Below the pieces are notes generated by a model, which had not been told where the DNA came from, searched no databases, and saw only the letters and a program-made list of their open reading frames with translations. From assembly GCF_030549525.1 (NCBI RefSeq), contig NZ_CP130831.1:769501-833500 (forward strand): a DNA stretch of 64,000 nt, given 5' to 3'. This document shows positions 36,357-47,403 of this stretch, one piece after another (positions within the stretch are counted from its first letter, which is position 1; each line of letters opens with the position of its first letter). The stretch is from Stenotrophomonas sp. 704A1. Its GTDB lineage: Bacteria > Pseudomonadota > Gammaproteobacteria > Xanthomonadales > Xanthomonadaceae. Position numbers and translations under genes: made by a program.

Positions 36357-37424
36357 TCAGCGCAGCGGCGAGGCCAGCACCGTGATCTCCTCACGGTCGT
36401 GATAGAGCTGCTTGGCACGCACCACCAGTGGCTTGCCTGCCTGCTCCTGGAACAGGTCCAGGCACAGCCGGGTCTCGTCCCAGCGCTTCTTCATCGGCAG
36501 CTTGAGGTTGAAGATGGCGTGCCGGCACCAGCCTTCGCGGAACCAGGTGGCCATGCGTTCGGCTACCCGGCGTGGCTGCTCGACCATGTCGCAGACCATC
36601 CAGTCCAGCGGCTGTTCCGGGTGCCAGTGGAAGCCGTCGGCACGCAGGTGCTCGACCAGGCCGGTATCCAGCACGTGCTGGCGCAGCGGGCCGTTGTCGA
36701 TGCTCAGCACGTGCATGTGCTGGCGGGTCAGCACCCAGGTCCAGCCGCCCGGTGCGGCACCCAGGTCAGCCGCGCGCATGCCGGGCTTGGCCAGCGTCTC
36801 GCGTTCTTCCGGGGTCAGCAGGGTCAGCAGCGCCTCATCCAGCTTCAGCGCCGAGCGCGAGGGCGCTTCGGGCAACAGTTTCAGGCGCGGGATGCCCAGC
36901 GCCCACGGCGCGCTGTCGGCCGGGTCGGCCACGCAGACGAAGGCGTGGGTGCCGTCGACGAACACCACGTGCAGGCGCGGCAGGCGATTGTTGGGCTTGT
37001 CAGTGAGCTTGCCGGCCTTGCGCAGCGCCGGGCGCAGCGCGTTGCCGAACGCGCGCGCCAGCCCGGACAGCGGCTTGCCGGCGTCCGAATCGGGGTGCTC
37101 CACCCAGAGGTCGCCGAAGCGCGGCGCATCGGCCAGCACTTCCAGCATCGGGGTGATGCGGTCGGCCGGGTCCAGCTGCGGCAGCTCGGCCAGCACCACC
37201 AGCTTCTGCCGCGCGAAGATCAGCTCGCGCCAGCGCAGGCGCGGTGCCAGTGCCGCAGCTTCGTCGCACATGAACAGCACGTAGCCATCATTGCGCTGGG
37301 TGCGCGCATAGCCGGCGAAACCGGCTTCACCGGCGCGGAACTGCAGCTCGCCGGCCAGCTCGGGCTCGAAGCCCTGGCGGCACAGGCAGAGCAGGCCGAT
37401 GCCGGTGTCAGTAACGGGCGCCAT
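36357..37424 (-). CDS. rlmM: 23S rRNA 2'-O-ribose C2498 methyltransferase
   Basis: SAM-dependent rRNA methyltransferase, 355 residues: N-terminal THUMP-like part (LLCLCRQGFEPELAGELQF), SAM motif ADLGAAPGGWTWVLTRQ, catalytic Asp in DWMVCDMVEQPR and Lys in FNLKLPMKKRW (K-D-K-E scheme). Start 37424 (MAPVTDTG) is favoured; starts at 37436 and 37442 exist. It overlaps the upstream deaminase gene by 17 bp, an unusually long overlap for this window. Confidence 0.93.
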   Translation of the reverse strand: MAPVTDTGIGLLCLCRQGFEPELAGELQFRAGEAGFAGYARTQRNDGYVLFMCDEAAALAPRLRWRELIFARQKLVVLAELPQLDPADRITPMLEVLADAPRFGDLWVEHPDSDAGKPLSGLARAFGNALRPALRKAGKLTDKPNNRLPRLHVVFVDGTHAFVCVADPADSAPWALGIPRLKLLPEAPSRSALKLDEALLTLLTPEERETLAKPGMRAADLGAAPGGWTWVLTRQHMHVLSIDNGPLRQHVLDTGLVEHLRADGFHWHPEQPLDWMVCDMVEQPRRVAERMATWFREGWCRHAIFNLKLPMKKRWDETRLCLDLFQEQAGKPLVVRAKQLYHDREEITVLASPLR

Positions 37425-37968
37425 CGCTTTCCCCATAGGCACGCAGCACGCTGCGCGCGGCGTCGCGGTTCAGGCCCTGCACCACTTCGATGCCGCGCTT
37501 GTTGAGCTCGCCGACCCAGTCGGCCGGCAGCGGGCCTTCATCGAACGGGGTCAGCTCTTCGACGTCGGCCGAGTTGGCACCGATCAGCAGGCGGTCGATA
37601 CCGGCCCACACAGTGGCGCCATAGCACTGGCAGCACGGCTGCGAACTGGTGGCCAGGGTGACCGGGGACAGCACCGCGTTCAGGCGCGGCGTCTGCAGGC
37701 GCTGCTGGGCCAGCATGTAGGCCATGTTCTCGGCATGCGCCAGCGAGGTCGCGTGCGGCATCACCCGGTTCACGCCGGCCGCGATCACCTTGTCATCGGG
37801 ACCGAACACCACCGCGCCGAACGGGCCGCCGCTGGCGTGCTCGACGTTCAACCGCGACAGCTCGATCGCCAGCGCGACCTTGGCCTCATCGCCCGGATAT
37901 CGACGATCCAGGTCGATCTGGTCGTGGATCCAGGCGGGAAGGGTCAGGTGGACTTGCGCGTACAGCAT
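37408..37968 (-). CDS. Nucleoside/guanine deaminase-family protein
   Basis: A 186-residue Zn deaminase of the cytidine/deoxycytidylate superfamily: zinc His and catalytic Glu in LAHAENMAYML, and the second zinc motif SSQPCCQCYGA (PCxxC). The GGPFGAVVFGPDDKVIAAG strand is like guanine or tRNA-type deaminases; the N-terminal ~45 residues are extra. Substrate not assignable from sequence. Overlaps rlmM. Confidence 0.85.
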   Translation of the reverse strand: MLYAQVHLTLPAWIHDQIDLDRRYPGDEAKVALAIELSRLNVEHASGGPFGAVVFGPDDKVIAAGVNRVMPHATSLAHAENMAYMLAQQRLQTPRLNAVLSPVTLATSSQPCCQCYGATVWAGIDRLLIGANSADVEELTPFDEGPLPADWVGELNKRGIEVVQGLNRDAARSVLRAYGESDGARY

Positions 37969-38064
37969 CGCGGGGGTGCCTCGTGTGGGATGGAAGAAAG
38001 TGCGGTTGCTTGGGAAACCGGCGCGCAGTGTAGCCGCACCGGCCTGTACCGGGCGTGGGCGGGA

Positions 38065-38784
38065 TCAGGCGGGCGCGCCGGTGCGGATCACCACGTACTG
38101 CTTGCGGAACTCCAGGCCGGCCTGCGGCCAGCTGGCGGCATAGGCACGCAGCAGGGGCAGGGCGGCGCCGAAGTCATGGCCGTTGACCCGGCAATCGGCT
38201 TCGCACAGGCCATCGGCATCGCGCGAGGCGAACAACCGGATGGCCAGGAACGGGCGTGCCTTCAGCAGATCCTCAAAGGCATCCATGCTGCGGGTGAACA
38301 GGCAGCACGGGCAGGAGCCGTGGTCGTCCGCGCTGCAGGTGGCTGCATCCACCTCCTGCGCGCGGTAGTGGGCCAGCGGCCCCAGCACCACGGTGCGCTG
38401 ATGTTCCTGGCCATCGTCAGCGGCCGGATAGGTCAGCCCCATCATCGGCAGGCCCTGCGCATCGTCGGCACCGATCGCGGTCTGCAGCGTCGCCAGATCC
38501 ACCTGCACCCAGGTCTGGAAACCGGAGCGCAGTGAGGCGTGCTCGTCCGCGCCGTTGGCATGCTGGTATTCGAACAGACCTTCGGCGAACAGCCCGGGAT
38601 GCTGGGTCTCGATGACGGTGGAGGTCTGCCAGCCGCCTTTGTCGCGCGCGTGCGCGGCCATTGCGTGCGGGGTGAGGCGCAGGCCGCTGTCCAGCAGCAG
38701 CGCGCCGCCATCGACGCGGCTGGCGATGCCGCCCTCGTGCAGGACCTGCTGAAGCAACGGAAGGAGCGCGTGGGAGGGAGTCAT
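38065..38784 (-). CDS. Uncharacterised protein (DUF6348-like)
   Basis: A 239-residue cytoplasmic protein without signal or membrane segments. It contains TSTVIETQHPGLF, GFQTWVQVDLATLQ, and a Cys-rich stretch CSADDHGSCPCCLFTRSMDAF (about residues 152-172) that could hold metal. From memory it fits DUF6348, unverified. Its own promoter seems likely because both neighbours on the strand are 50-100 bp away. Confidence 0.65.
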   Translation of the reverse strand: MTPSHALLPLLQQVLHEGGIASRVDGGALLLDSGLRLTPHAMAAHARDKGGWQTSTVIETQHPGLFAEGLFEYQHANGADEHASLRSGFQTWVQVDLATLQTAIGADDAQGLPMMGLTYPAADDGQEHQRTVVLGPLAHYRAQEVDAATCSADDHGSCPCCLFTRSMDAFEDLLKARPFLAIRLFASRDADGLCEADCRVNGHDFGAALPLLRAYAASWPQAGLEFRKQYVVIRTGAPA

Positions 38785-38835
38785 GTCGGGGCCTGTCGGA
38801 GGAAGGAGGGCACCGCCATCAGGCAGGGCCTGGAA

Positions 38836-39489
38836 CTAGCGGTCGAGTGCGTCGAGTTCGGCGCGATAACGCTGCGCGTCGGGCTGCTGTTGCGGGTCGC
38901 TGCCATGATCGCGCAGCCAGGTTTCCAGTTCGCGGCGATAGGCCGCGCGGAAATCGGCATTGCCCGGGCTGAAATGCAGCTTGCGCGCCGCCACCTCGAC
39001 CCGCTCGCGGGCGCTGGCCCGGGCCTGGGCGATGCCGTGCGGGGATTCGTTGGTGAGGATGACGAAGTTGCGCGGGAAACCCGGCGTGTACTTCACCACG
39101 AACGGCTGGTCGGGCGCCGGGATGCGGATGGCGTTTTCCAGCGGCCACAGCGAGGCGGTGTTGGTGTGGAACACCACTTCCACGTCGCGGCCTTCGGCGG
39201 TGCGCAGCACCGCTTCATAGCGCCAGATGTACTGCTCGTTCATCGTCGAGCTGGTGCGCTCGGACTTCACGATCACCGCTTCACCGCGCTCGCCCACCAT
39301 ATGGAGGAAGGCGGCGTTGAGGAAGTGGCCGAGGAAGATGTTGAGCATCGCCAGCGGGAACACCACGATGGCGTAGCCCGGAAAGCGCCGCCACCACGAG
39401 ACCAGCCCGGCCAGCAGCATCGCCGAAAAGAACGTCAGCAGCGGATGCTGCGAGATGAACCAGAGCAGGGCGGACAGGGCGGTGATCAT
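38836..39489 (-). CDS. Putative membrane protein of unknown function
   Basis: A 217-residue protein with two N-terminal hydrophobic helices (about residues 3-30 and 36-62) followed by a ~150-residue soluble part with beta-like strands (GEAVIVKSERTSSTMNEQYIW, FVVKYTPGFPRNFVILTN) and a charged helical end. No family recognised. 43 bp after glnS on the same strand, so it may share that transcript. Confidence 0.7.
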   Translation of the reverse strand: MITALSALLWFISQHPLLTFFSAMLLAGLVSWWRRFPGYAIVVFPLAMLNIFLGHFLNAAFLHMVGERGEAVIVKSERTSSTMNEQYIWRYEAVLRTAEGRDVEVVFHTNTASLWPLENAIRIPAPDQPFVVKYTPGFPRNFVILTNESPHGIAQARASARERVEVAARKLHFSPGNADFRAAYRRELETWLRDHGSDPQQQPDAQRYRAELDALDR

Positions 39490-39532
39490 CGTCGCGGGCG
39501 TGCGGGCGCCGTCCTGGCGCCCGCGCAGGTCC

Positions 39533-41281
<1,749 letters not shown>

Positions 41282-41340
41282 GAGTCGGCGAAAAAGAAAG
41301 GCAGAAAGACCAACAGTCTAGCGCGTACGCGACAGGGTTG

Positions 41341-41467
41341 CCGCTGCGCCCGCCGGGCACGGCCCCCGCGCCGCTGGCGTCGGGCCATGCAACCCCCGCA
41401 CAGGTATCGCCGGGGCCATGCAACCCCTGCACCGGTAGCGCCGGGCCATACCCGGCGGGCGCAGCGG
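41341..41467. repeat. Composite SMAG cluster with 17-bp outer inverted repeat
   Basis: A perfect 17-bp inverted repeat (CCGCTGCGCCCGCCGGG at 41341-41357 and its complement at 41451-41467) encloses two truncated units (41374-41390 and 41403-41421). The right-hand unit is an intact GTAG-headed SMAG (GTAG from 41435). It fills the spacer upstream of glnS and the DUF2007 gene. Confidence 0.75.
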
Positions 41468-41520
41468 CGGGGTTCACCGCCCCGGGCGTATGCTGGAGGC
41501 CTGTCCCACGGAGCTGTCCA

Positions 41521-41784
41521 ATGCACATCGTGTACAAGGCCGACAACCTGTTCGATGCCCACCTGGTCAAGCATGCGCTGGAGGATGCGGGTATCCCCGC
41601 CTTCGTGTTCGGCGAATCGTTGCTGGGCGGCATGGGCGAACTGCCGCTGTTCGGGGTGCTGCGGGTGGGCATCCCTGATGCGGCACGGCCGCAGGCCGAG
41701 GACATCGTGGCCGCGCTGGACTTGGGGCACGCCCCGGACGACCCCATTTCAGATGCAGACGACATTGCCGGCCTTCCGGCGTAG
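41521..41784 (+). CDS. DUF2007-type signal-transducing protein
   Basis: An 87-residue protein of the DUF2007 fold (PII-like ferredoxin fold): MHIVYKADNLFDAHLVKHAL, then GIPAFVFGESLLGGMGELPL and VLRVGIPDAARPQAEDIV. Such proteins are thought to be small sensors or chaperones without known targets. It is 9 bp upstream of msrA with a GTAGGAG site in between, so probably co-transcribed with it. Confidence 0.85.
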   Translation: MHIVYKADNLFDAHLVKHALEDAGIPAFVFGESLLGGMGELPLFGVLRVGIPDAARPQAEDIVAALDLGHAPDDPISDADDIAGLPA

Positions 41785-41793
41785 GAGCGCATC

Positions 41794-42480
41794 ATGTTGG
41801 GAATCGGACAGGGCATCCTGGGCATCGGAGCCTTCAAGCAGCGCCTGCCGCGTGCCGAGGAGGCGCTGCCGGGGCGCGATCAGCCGTTGCCGCTGCACAG
41901 CAACCAGCACTTCGTGAACAGCCATCCGCTGAAGGACCGTTTCGCCGGCCTGCAGCAGATCCGCTTCGCGCTGGGCTGCTTCTGGGGCGCTGAACGCAAG
42001 TTCTGGACCGAGCCGGGCGTGTACAGCACCTCGGTCGGCTATGCCGGCGGGATCACCCCGAACCCGACCTATGAAGAGGTCTGCTCGGGCCTGACCGGGC
42101 ACACCGAGGTGGTGCAGGTGGTGTTCGACCCGGCCGTGGTGAGCCTGGAGCGGCTGCTGCAGCTGTTCTGGGAAAGCCACGACCCGACCCAGGGCATGCG
42201 CCAGGGCAACGACACCGGCACCCAGTACCGCTCGGCGATCCACGCCACCGACGAGGCGCAGTACGCCGCGGCGCTGGCCAGCCGCGAGGCCTACCAGGCG
42301 CAGCTGGAGGCGGCCGGCTACGGGCCGATCACCACCGAAATCGTGTACCCGGCGCCGACGTACTACTACGCCGAGGACTACCACCAGCAGTACCTGGCGA
42401 AGAATCCGAACGGGTATTGCGGGATTGGTGGCACCGGCGTGAGCTGCCCGATCGGGCTGGATGTGGAGGGGCCGCGCTGA
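41794..42480 (+). CDS. msrA: Peptide-methionine (S)-S-oxide reductase
   Basis: Repairs oxidised methionine. 228 residues: N-terminal extension typical of proteobacterial MsrA ([18 protein letters not shown]), catalytic Cys62 in [27 protein letters not shown], and [10 protein letters not shown]-terminal [11 protein letters not shown] supplies resolving cysteines. The start at 41794 follows GTAGGAG. Oxidative-stress genes (ahpC, ahpF, oxyR) lie 2-6 kb downstream on the other strand. Confidence 0.95.
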   Translation: MLGIGQGILGIGAFKQRLPRAEEALPGRDQPLPLHSNQHFVNSHPLKDRFAGLQQIRFALGCFWGAERKFWTEPGVYSTSVGYAGGITPNPTYEEVCSGLTGHTEVVQVVFDPAVVSLERLLQLFWESHDPTQGMRQGNDTGTQYRSAIHATDEAQYAAALASREAYQAQLEAAGYGPITTEIVYPAPTYYYAEDYHQQYLAKNPNGYCGIGGTGVSCPIGLDVEGPR

Positions 42481-42523
42481 CGCGCGGTGGTCCGCCTGCG
42501 GCGGGCAGAAGCTGAAAGCAACT

Positions 42524-42565
42524 GCCAAAGCCAAGGCCAAAGCCAAGGCCAAAGCCAAAGCCAAA
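42524..42565. repeat. Hexanucleotide tandem repeat, seven units
   Basis: Seven head-to-tail copies of GCCAAA or GCCAAG between msrA and the first long hairpin. It is not in a convincing gene; if read on the plus strand it would give Ala-Lys repeats. Copy number could vary by slippage. Confidence 0.85.
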
Positions 42566-42592
42566 GCGGCTCTGGGGTGCTGAGGGTTGGGC

Positions 42593-42690
42593 GGGACGGG
42601 GGCGGCTGGCAGGACACGCCGTAAACCCGTCCCTGGGGCCTCGATGGCGCCATCCATGGCGCCAACGGTCCTGCCAGCCGCCCCCGTCCC
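42593..42690. repeat. Long hairpin element, copy 1 (23-bp perfect stem, 52-nt loop)
   Basis: Arms 42593-42615 and 42668-42690 are exactly complementary. The 52-nt loop, read on the minus strand, holds a small CATGGATG-capped hairpin and then a segment with CCAGGGACGGGTTTACGGCG. It is related to the loop of copy 2 at 42988-43079 in opposite orientation. Confidence 0.85.
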
Positions 42691-42754
42691 ACCTTCGACA
42701 GTTTCCCGGTGACGGTGGGCAAGAGCATTGGTTGGTGACGAACTGATGGAAAAG

Positions 42755-42786
42755 AAAAAGGACGCGGCCTTCGCCGCGTCCTTTTT
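42755..42786. terminator. Bidirectional Rho-independent terminator (msrA / tal)
   Basis: A 14-bp perfect stem from AAAAAGGACGCGGC (42755-42768) to its complement (42773-42786) with a CTTC tetraloop. T runs on both strands make it work for msrA readthrough and for tal readthrough. Confidence 0.9.
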
Positions 42787-42808
42787 GTTTGATCCTGCAG
42801 TGTCTTCC

Positions 42809-42910
42809 GTAGAGCCGAAGGCAGCGGCAGGAGCCGCTGCCAACGTCGCTTGCGACGGCCCGGAGGGTGCCGGTCAGGACGTCCGGCATAGCCATGCTCG
42901 GCTGCGAGCA
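42809..42910. repeat. Diverged SMAG-like dimer
   Basis: A GTAGAGCCG head at 42809-42817 and a GCATAGCCATGCTCGGCTG unit around 42887-42905 resemble the arms of the 23356-23422 element. Between them lies a short CAGCGGC/GCCGCTG hairpin. The pairing is imperfect, so this is a tentative call. Confidence 0.4.
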
Positions 42911-42987
42911 AGCGAAGCGCGCGACCCGCTTCTGCTCTTCTTTCTTTCTTCCGTGGCGGGCGGCCACCGGAAACTGTCAGAGGGCGG

Positions 42988-43079
42988 GCGGGTTGGGTTC
43001 GCGGGAGTGTCCGCCGCATGGATGCGGCGGCCAAGCCTCCAGGGATGGATTCACGGCGTCTCCCGCGAACCCAACCCGC
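42988..43079. repeat. Long hairpin element, copy 2 (20-bp perfect stem, 52-nt loop)
   Basis: Arms 42988-43007 and 43060-43079 are exactly complementary but unrelated in sequence to the arms of copy 1. The 52-nt loop on the plus strand has GCCGCATGGATGCGGC followed by CCTCCAGGGATGGATTCACG; 36 of 52 loop positions match copy 1 (counted by eye), with compensating changes in the inner stem around CATGGATG. Confidence 0.85.
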
Positions 43080-43149
43080 TCGACCCAGCGCGGCTGTTGC
43101 TTCAACGCGACCAAGCCCCCGCCACGAGGGGCTCAGCCGTTCGCCGGAA

Positions 43150-44106
43150 TCACAGCTCCGAACGGATCCGCTCGCGCAGCGCCTGCAGATCCTTGGCAAA
43201 CGCCTCGATGCCGGTCGCCAGCTTCTCGGTGGCCATCGGGTCGGCCGCCAGATCCGCTGCGAACGTCGCCGCATCGATCGGGGTCACCGCCGCGCCGTCG
43301 GCGGCACCGGCCACCAGCTTGCGCGGCAGCTCGCCGTGGTCGGCGTCCAGCTTTTCCAGCAGGTCCGGCGAAATCGTCAGCCGGTCGCAGCCGGCCAGCG
43401 CTTCGATCTGCGCGGTCGAACGGAACGAGGCGCCCATCACCACCGTCGGCGAACCGCGGCGCTTGAACTCGGCATACACGCCGCGCACGAAGGTCACGCC
43501 CGGGTCTTCATCGATGCTGGCCGGGGCCTGGCCGTTGGCCACGTACCAATCGAGGATACGGCCGACGAACGGCGAGATCAGGAACGCGCCGGCTTCGCTG
43601 CAGGCCAGGGCCTGGGTCGGGTTGAAGATCAGGGTCAGGTTGCAGTCGATGCCCTCGGCCTGCAGGATGCGCGCGGCTTCCACGCCTTCCCAGGTCGCGG
43701 CGATCTTGATCAGGATCTTCTCGCGCGGCACGCCAGCGTCGGCGTACATCTGGATGAACTGGCGGGCCTTGGCCACGGTCGCGGCGGTGTCGTGCGCCAG
43801 GTCGGCATCGACCTCGGTGGATACCCGGCCCGGTACCAGCGTGCTCAGCAGCGCGCCGACGCCGATGGTCAGGCGGTCGGCCACGGCGTGCACCACGGTT
43901 TCGCGCTCGCCGGACTGCTGGCGGCCCCAGGCCAGTTCGCGTTCGATCAGCTCTGCATAGACCGGCAGGTCCAGGGCCTTCTTCACCAGGGTCGGATTGG
44001 TGGTGCAGTCCACCGGCTGCAGGCGCTTGATCGCCTCGTAGTCACCGGTATCGGCAACGACCACGGACAGTTCGCGCAGCTGGGACAGTTTGGACGGGGT
44101 ACTCAT
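43150..44106 (-). CDS. tal: Transaldolase B-type
   Basis: Pentose-phosphate enzyme moving a dihydroxyacetone unit. 318 residues with signature [23 protein letters not shown] (in parts), Schiff-base Lys134 in [12 protein letters not shown], and [18 protein letters not shown]. The ATG at 44106 follows CAGGAG. Together with upstream oxyR and ahp genes it could support NADPH supply under peroxide stress, but a terminator separates them. Confidence 0.95.
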   Translation of the reverse strand: MSTPSKLSQLRELSVVVADTGDYEAIKRLQPVDCTTNPTLVKKALDLPVYAELIERELAWGRQQSGERETVVHAVADRLTIGVGALLSTLVPGRVSTEVDADLAHDTAATVAKARQFIQMYADAGVPREKILIKIAATWEGVEAARILQAEGIDCNLTLIFNPTQALACSEAGAFLISPFVGRILDWYVANGQAPASIDEDPGVTFVRGVYAEFKRRGSPTVVMGASFRSTAQIEALAGCDRLTISPDLLEKLDADHGELPRKLVAGAADGAAVTPIDAATFAADLAADPMATEKLATGIEAFAKDLQALRERIRSEL

Positions 44107-44165
44107 TACGGCTCCTGGTGCAGGGGAATTGCAGGGGAACGGATCGCGCGCAGTGCGCGGCGGGG

Positions 44166-44570
44166 TCAGCGGCGGTCGTTGTGGACAGCACTCACGCGCA
44201 GCCGCAGCTTGCGGCCACCGGGGGCGGTCCAGTCGATGCTCTGGCCGACCGCCAGGCCCAGCAGGGCGCTGCCGACCGGGGCCAGCACGGACACCTTGCC
44301 TTCATCGACATTGGCTTCGCGCGGGAAGACCAGCGTCAGCACATGCTTCTCGCCTGACACTTCATCTTCGCATTCCACGCGCGAATGCATCATGACGATG
44401 CCTTCGGGAATCTGGTCCACCGGCAGTACCGTGGCCCGGTTGAGTTCGTCGGCAAGCGCAAGCGCGGCCGGGGTCTGGCTGACGGCAGGGGAGTCGAGCA
44501 TGGCGTCCAGACGGTCCATGTCGAGGGTGGAAACGATGATCGACGGCGGCAGGCCGCTGGCGGTGTTCAT
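44166..44570 (-). CDS. rnk: Nucleoside diphosphate kinase regulator (Rnk, GreA/GreB C-terminal fold)
   Basis: A 134-residue Rnk-family protein: a short N-terminal coiled coil (LDRLDAML...[10 protein letters not shown]) and a GreA-type FKBP-like domain ([41 protein letters not shown]). It binds RNA polymerase in relatives and affects nucleotide pools. Starts at 44570; 59 bp upstream of tal on the same strand, so the two are likely co-transcribed. Confidence 0.92.
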   Translation of the reverse strand: MNTASGLPPSIIVSTLDMDRLDAMLDSPAVSQTPAALALADELNRATVLPVDQIPEGIVMMHSRVECEDEVSGEKHVLTLVFPREANVDEGKVSVLAPVGSALLGLAVGQSIDWTAPGGRKLRLRVSAVHNDRR

Positions 44571-44596
44571 GGTGGCGCTCCTTGGTTGAAAGCCAT

Positions 44597-44625
44597 GCAA
44601 AAGGCGGCGCCTGCTGGCGCCGCCT
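44597..44625 (-). terminator. Rho-independent terminator after oxyR
   Basis: On the minus strand the perfect 10-bp stem AGGCGGCGCC (44616-44625) and GGCGCCGCCT (44602-44611) with an AGCA loop is followed by TTTTGC. It separates the ahp/oxyR genes from rnk-tal. Confidence 0.85.
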
Positions 44626-44692
44626 GACTGTATTGTGGGGACAAATGCGACCGGAATCGACTCCCGGCGGTTTCGGGCCGGGCGGCTGTGTC

Positions 44693-45658
44693 TCAGCCGT
44701 TCAGCACCGGTGCGGGCAGCGCCGCAGCGTCGTCCTGGGCTGGCCCCAGCGCTTCCAGGGTGAACAGCGCATGCGGCAGGCGCTTGAACTGGTCGGCCAG
44801 TTCCAGCAGGAACTCGTTCATCGCCGAGCTGCGGCGCCAGACCATGGCGATGCGGCGGCTCGGCCGGCCTTCGCCGACGAAGTCGAGCAGGCGGATGTTG
44901 GTCGAGCGCGGCACCGGCGGTTGCACCGACAGACTCGGCAGCAGGGTGATGCCGACGTCGGCGGCCACCATCTGCCGCAGGGTCTCCAGGCTGGTGGCGC
45001 GGAACTCGGACTTCTCGTTGGCACCGAACAGCCGGCACACTTCCAGCGCCTGGTCGCGCAGGCAGTGGCCGTCTTCCAGCAGCAGCAGTTTCTGCGTGGC
45101 CAGTTCCTGCACGTCCAGGTGCTCGCGCTGGGCCAACGGGTGGCGCCCGGAAACGGCCAGCAGGAACGGTTCTTCGAACAGGAATTCCGCGTGCAGCTGA
45201 TCGTCGATCACCGGCATCGCCAGCAGCGCGGCATCCAGCCTGCCTTCGCGCAGGCGCTCCAGCAGCACATCGCTCTTTTCTTCCACCAGCAGCAGCTCGA
45301 GCTCGGGGAAACGCGTGCGGATGCGCGGGATCACATGCGGCAGCAGATAGGGGCCCAGGGTCGGGAAGATTCCCAGGCGCACCGTGCCCGCTTCCGGGTC
45401 GCGGCTGCGGCGCGCCGCTTCCTTCAGCTGCTCCACCTCGGCCACGATCACCCGCGCCCGCGCGGCGGCTTCCTGCCCGGCAGGGGTCAGCATCACCTTG
45501 CGCGGTGCACGCTCGACCAGCGGCAGGCCCAGTTCCTCTTCCAGCTTGCGGATCTGGGTCGACAGCGTGGGCTGGCTGACGAAGCAGGAGGCGGCGGCCC
45601 GGCCGAAATGCTTGTGATCGGCCAGGGCCACCAGGTACTTCAGGTCACGCAGGTTCAT
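44693..45658 (-). CDS. oxyR: Hydrogen-peroxide-sensing LysR regulator OxyR
   Basis: A 321-residue LysR-type activator. N-terminal HTH (MNLRDLKYLVALADHKHFGRAAASCFVSQPTLS) and the redox pair at Cys199 and Cys208 (DGHCLRDQALEVC), the same positions as in E. coli, show it is a true peroxide sensor. The start at 45658 gives the standard N-terminus. Order ahpC-ahpF-oxyR on one strand matches Xanthomonas. 79 bp after ahpF, so it may be autoregulated or read through. Confidence 0.96.
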   Translation of the reverse strand: MNLRDLKYLVALADHKHFGRAAASCFVSQPTLSTQIRKLEEELGLPLVERAPRKVMLTPAGQEAAARARVIVAEVEQLKEAARRSRDPEAGTVRLGIFPTLGPYLLPHVIPRIRTRFPELELLLVEEKSDVLLERLREGRLDAALLAMPVIDDQLHAEFLFEEPFLLAVSGRHPLAQREHLDVQELATQKLLLLEDGHCLRDQALEVCRLFGANEKSEFRATSLETLRQMVAADVGITLLPSLSVQPPVPRSTNIRLLDFVGEGRPSRRIAMVWRRSSAMNEFLLELADQFKRLPHALFTLEALGPAQDDAAALPAPVLNG

Positions 45659-45737
45659 CCTAGACCTCTCGGGGTATTCGACCGGCAGGGCGTACCCAGC
45701 AGGCTGATGGTGCTCCCGTTGATCTGGGAACGTGGGA

Positions 45738-47330
45738 TCAGGCTGCTTCGGCCACGGCACCGCTGCTCTTGGGAACGGACGAGCGGATCAGGTGGTCAAA
45801 GGCGCTGAGTGCGGCGGTCGAACCGGCGCCCATGGCGATGATGATCTGCTTGTAGGGTACCGTGGTGCAATCACCTGCGGCGAACACGCCGGGCAGGTTG
45901 GTCTGCCCACGGTCGTCGATGACGATCTCGCCACGCGGCGACAGCGCAACGGTGTCCTTCAGCCATTCGGTGTTGGGCAGCAGGCCGATCTGCACGAAGA
46001 TGCCTTCCAGGTCGACCCGGTGGGCATCACCACCGACGCGGTCCTTGTAGACCAGCCCGGTGACGCGGCTGCCATCGCCCAGCACCTCGGTGGTCTGTGC
46101 GCTGGTCAGCACGGTGACGTTGGCCAGGCTGCGCAGCTTCTTCTGCAGCACTTCATCGGCGCGCAGGCTGGAATCGAATTCCAGCAGGGTTACATGCGAC
46201 ACGATGCCGGCCAGGTCGATGGCCGCTTCCACGCCGGAGTTGCCACCGCCGATCACCGCCACCCGCTTGCCCTTGAACAGCGGGCCGTCGCAGTGCGGGC
46301 AGTAGGCCACGCCCTTGTTGCGGTACTGGTCTTCGCCGGGCACGTTCATCTGCCGCCAGCGCGCGCCGGTGGACAGGATCACCGAACGCGACTTCAGTAC
46401 CGCGCCGTTCTCCAGCTGCACCTGCACCAGGCCGTCTTCGCCGGCCGGCAGCAGCGCGCTGGCGCGCTGCAGGTTCATGATGTCCACGTCGTACTCGCGC
46501 ACATGCTGTTCCAGCGCCGTGGCCAGCTTCGGGCCTTCGGTCTCCTTCACCGAGATGAAGTTCTCGATCGCCATGGTGTCCAGCACCTGGCCACCGAAAC
46601 GCTCGGCGGCGATGCCGGTGCGGATGCCCTTGCGTGCGGCGTAGATCGCCGCTGCAGCACCGGCCGGGCCACCGCCCACCACCAGCACGTCGAAGGCGTC
46701 CTTGGCGGCGATCTTCTCGGCGTCGCGCTTGCTGGCATTGGTGTCCAGCTTGGCCACGATCTGCTCGAGGGTCATGCGGCCCTGGTCGAACACTTCACCG
46801 TTGAGGTACACGGTCGGCACCGACATGATCTCGCGCTGCTCGACTTCGTCCTGGAACAGCGCGCCGTCGATGGCCACGTGCTGGATGCGCGGGTTGAGCA
46901 CCGCGGCCAGGTTCAGCGCCTGCACCACGTCCGGGCAGTTCTGGCAGGACAGCGAGAAGTAGGTTTCGAAGCGGTACTCGCCTTCGAGGTTCTGCACCTG
47001 CTCGATCAGCTCGGCGGTGGCCTTGGACGGATGACCGCCAACCTGCAGCAGCGCCAGCACCAGCGAGGTGAACTCGTGGCCCATCGGCAGGCCGGCGAAG
47101 GTCAGGTGGATGTCCTGGCCCGGGGTGCCCAGGTCGAAGGACGGCACGCGGCCCTGGCCATCGCGCAGCACCTGCAGCGAGATCCTGTCCGACAGGCTTT
47201 CCAGGGTCTGCAGCAGTTCCAGCATCTCCTGCGACTTGGCGCCGTCGTCGGCGTGCGCGGTGATCTGGATCGGGCGGGTCACGCGCTCCAGATAGGTCTT
47301 CAGCTGCGACTGCAGGTTGGCGTCCAACAT
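45738..47330 (-). CDS. ahpF: Alkyl hydroperoxide reductase subunit F
   Basis: NADH-dependent flavoprotein that re-reduces AhpC. 530 residues: N-terminal double thioredoxin-like domain with [11 protein letters not shown] site [19 protein letters not shown], thioredoxin-reductase-type disulfide YCPHCDGP, and NAD site [17 protein letters not shown]. It lies 225 bp after ahpC, with a large inverted repeat between. Confidence 0.96.
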   Translation of the reverse strand: MLDANLQSQLKTYLERVTRPIQITAHADDGAKSQEMLELLQTLESLSDRISLQVLRDGQGRVPSFDLGTPGQDIHLTFAGLPMGHEFTSLVLALLQVGGHPSKATAELIEQVQNLEGEYRFETYFSLSCQNCPDVVQALNLAAVLNPRIQHVAIDGALFQDEVEQREIMSVPTVYLNGEVFDQGRMTLEQIVAKLDTNASKRDAEKIAAKDAFDVLVVGGGPAGAAAAIYAARKGIRTGIAAERFGGQVLDTMAIENFISVKETEGPKLATALEQHVREYDVDIMNLQRASALLPAGEDGLVQVQLENGAVLKSRSVILSTGARWRQMNVPGEDQYRNKGVAYCPHCDGPLFKGKRVAVIGGGNSGVEAAIDLAGIVSHVTLLEFDSSLRADEVLQKKLRSLANVTVLTSAQTTEVLGDGSRVTGLVYKDRVGGDAHRVDLEGIFVQIGLLPNTEWLKDTVALSPRGEIVIDDRGQTNLPGVFAAGDCTTVPYKQIIIAMGAGSTAALSAFDHLIRSSVPKSSGAVAEAA

Positions 47331-47403
47331 CGGGTCATCTCCTGGCTTCAGGCAAACAGGGGGCGTGGCACCGCTGTAGAAGGTAGCGGACCAGCGGGAG
47401 GTA

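Noticed and set aside
42524..42565. Ala-Lys repeat as part of a histone-like small protein
   Set aside because: No start codon with ribosome site or family N-terminus in that frame; it lies in a hairpin-rich spacer.
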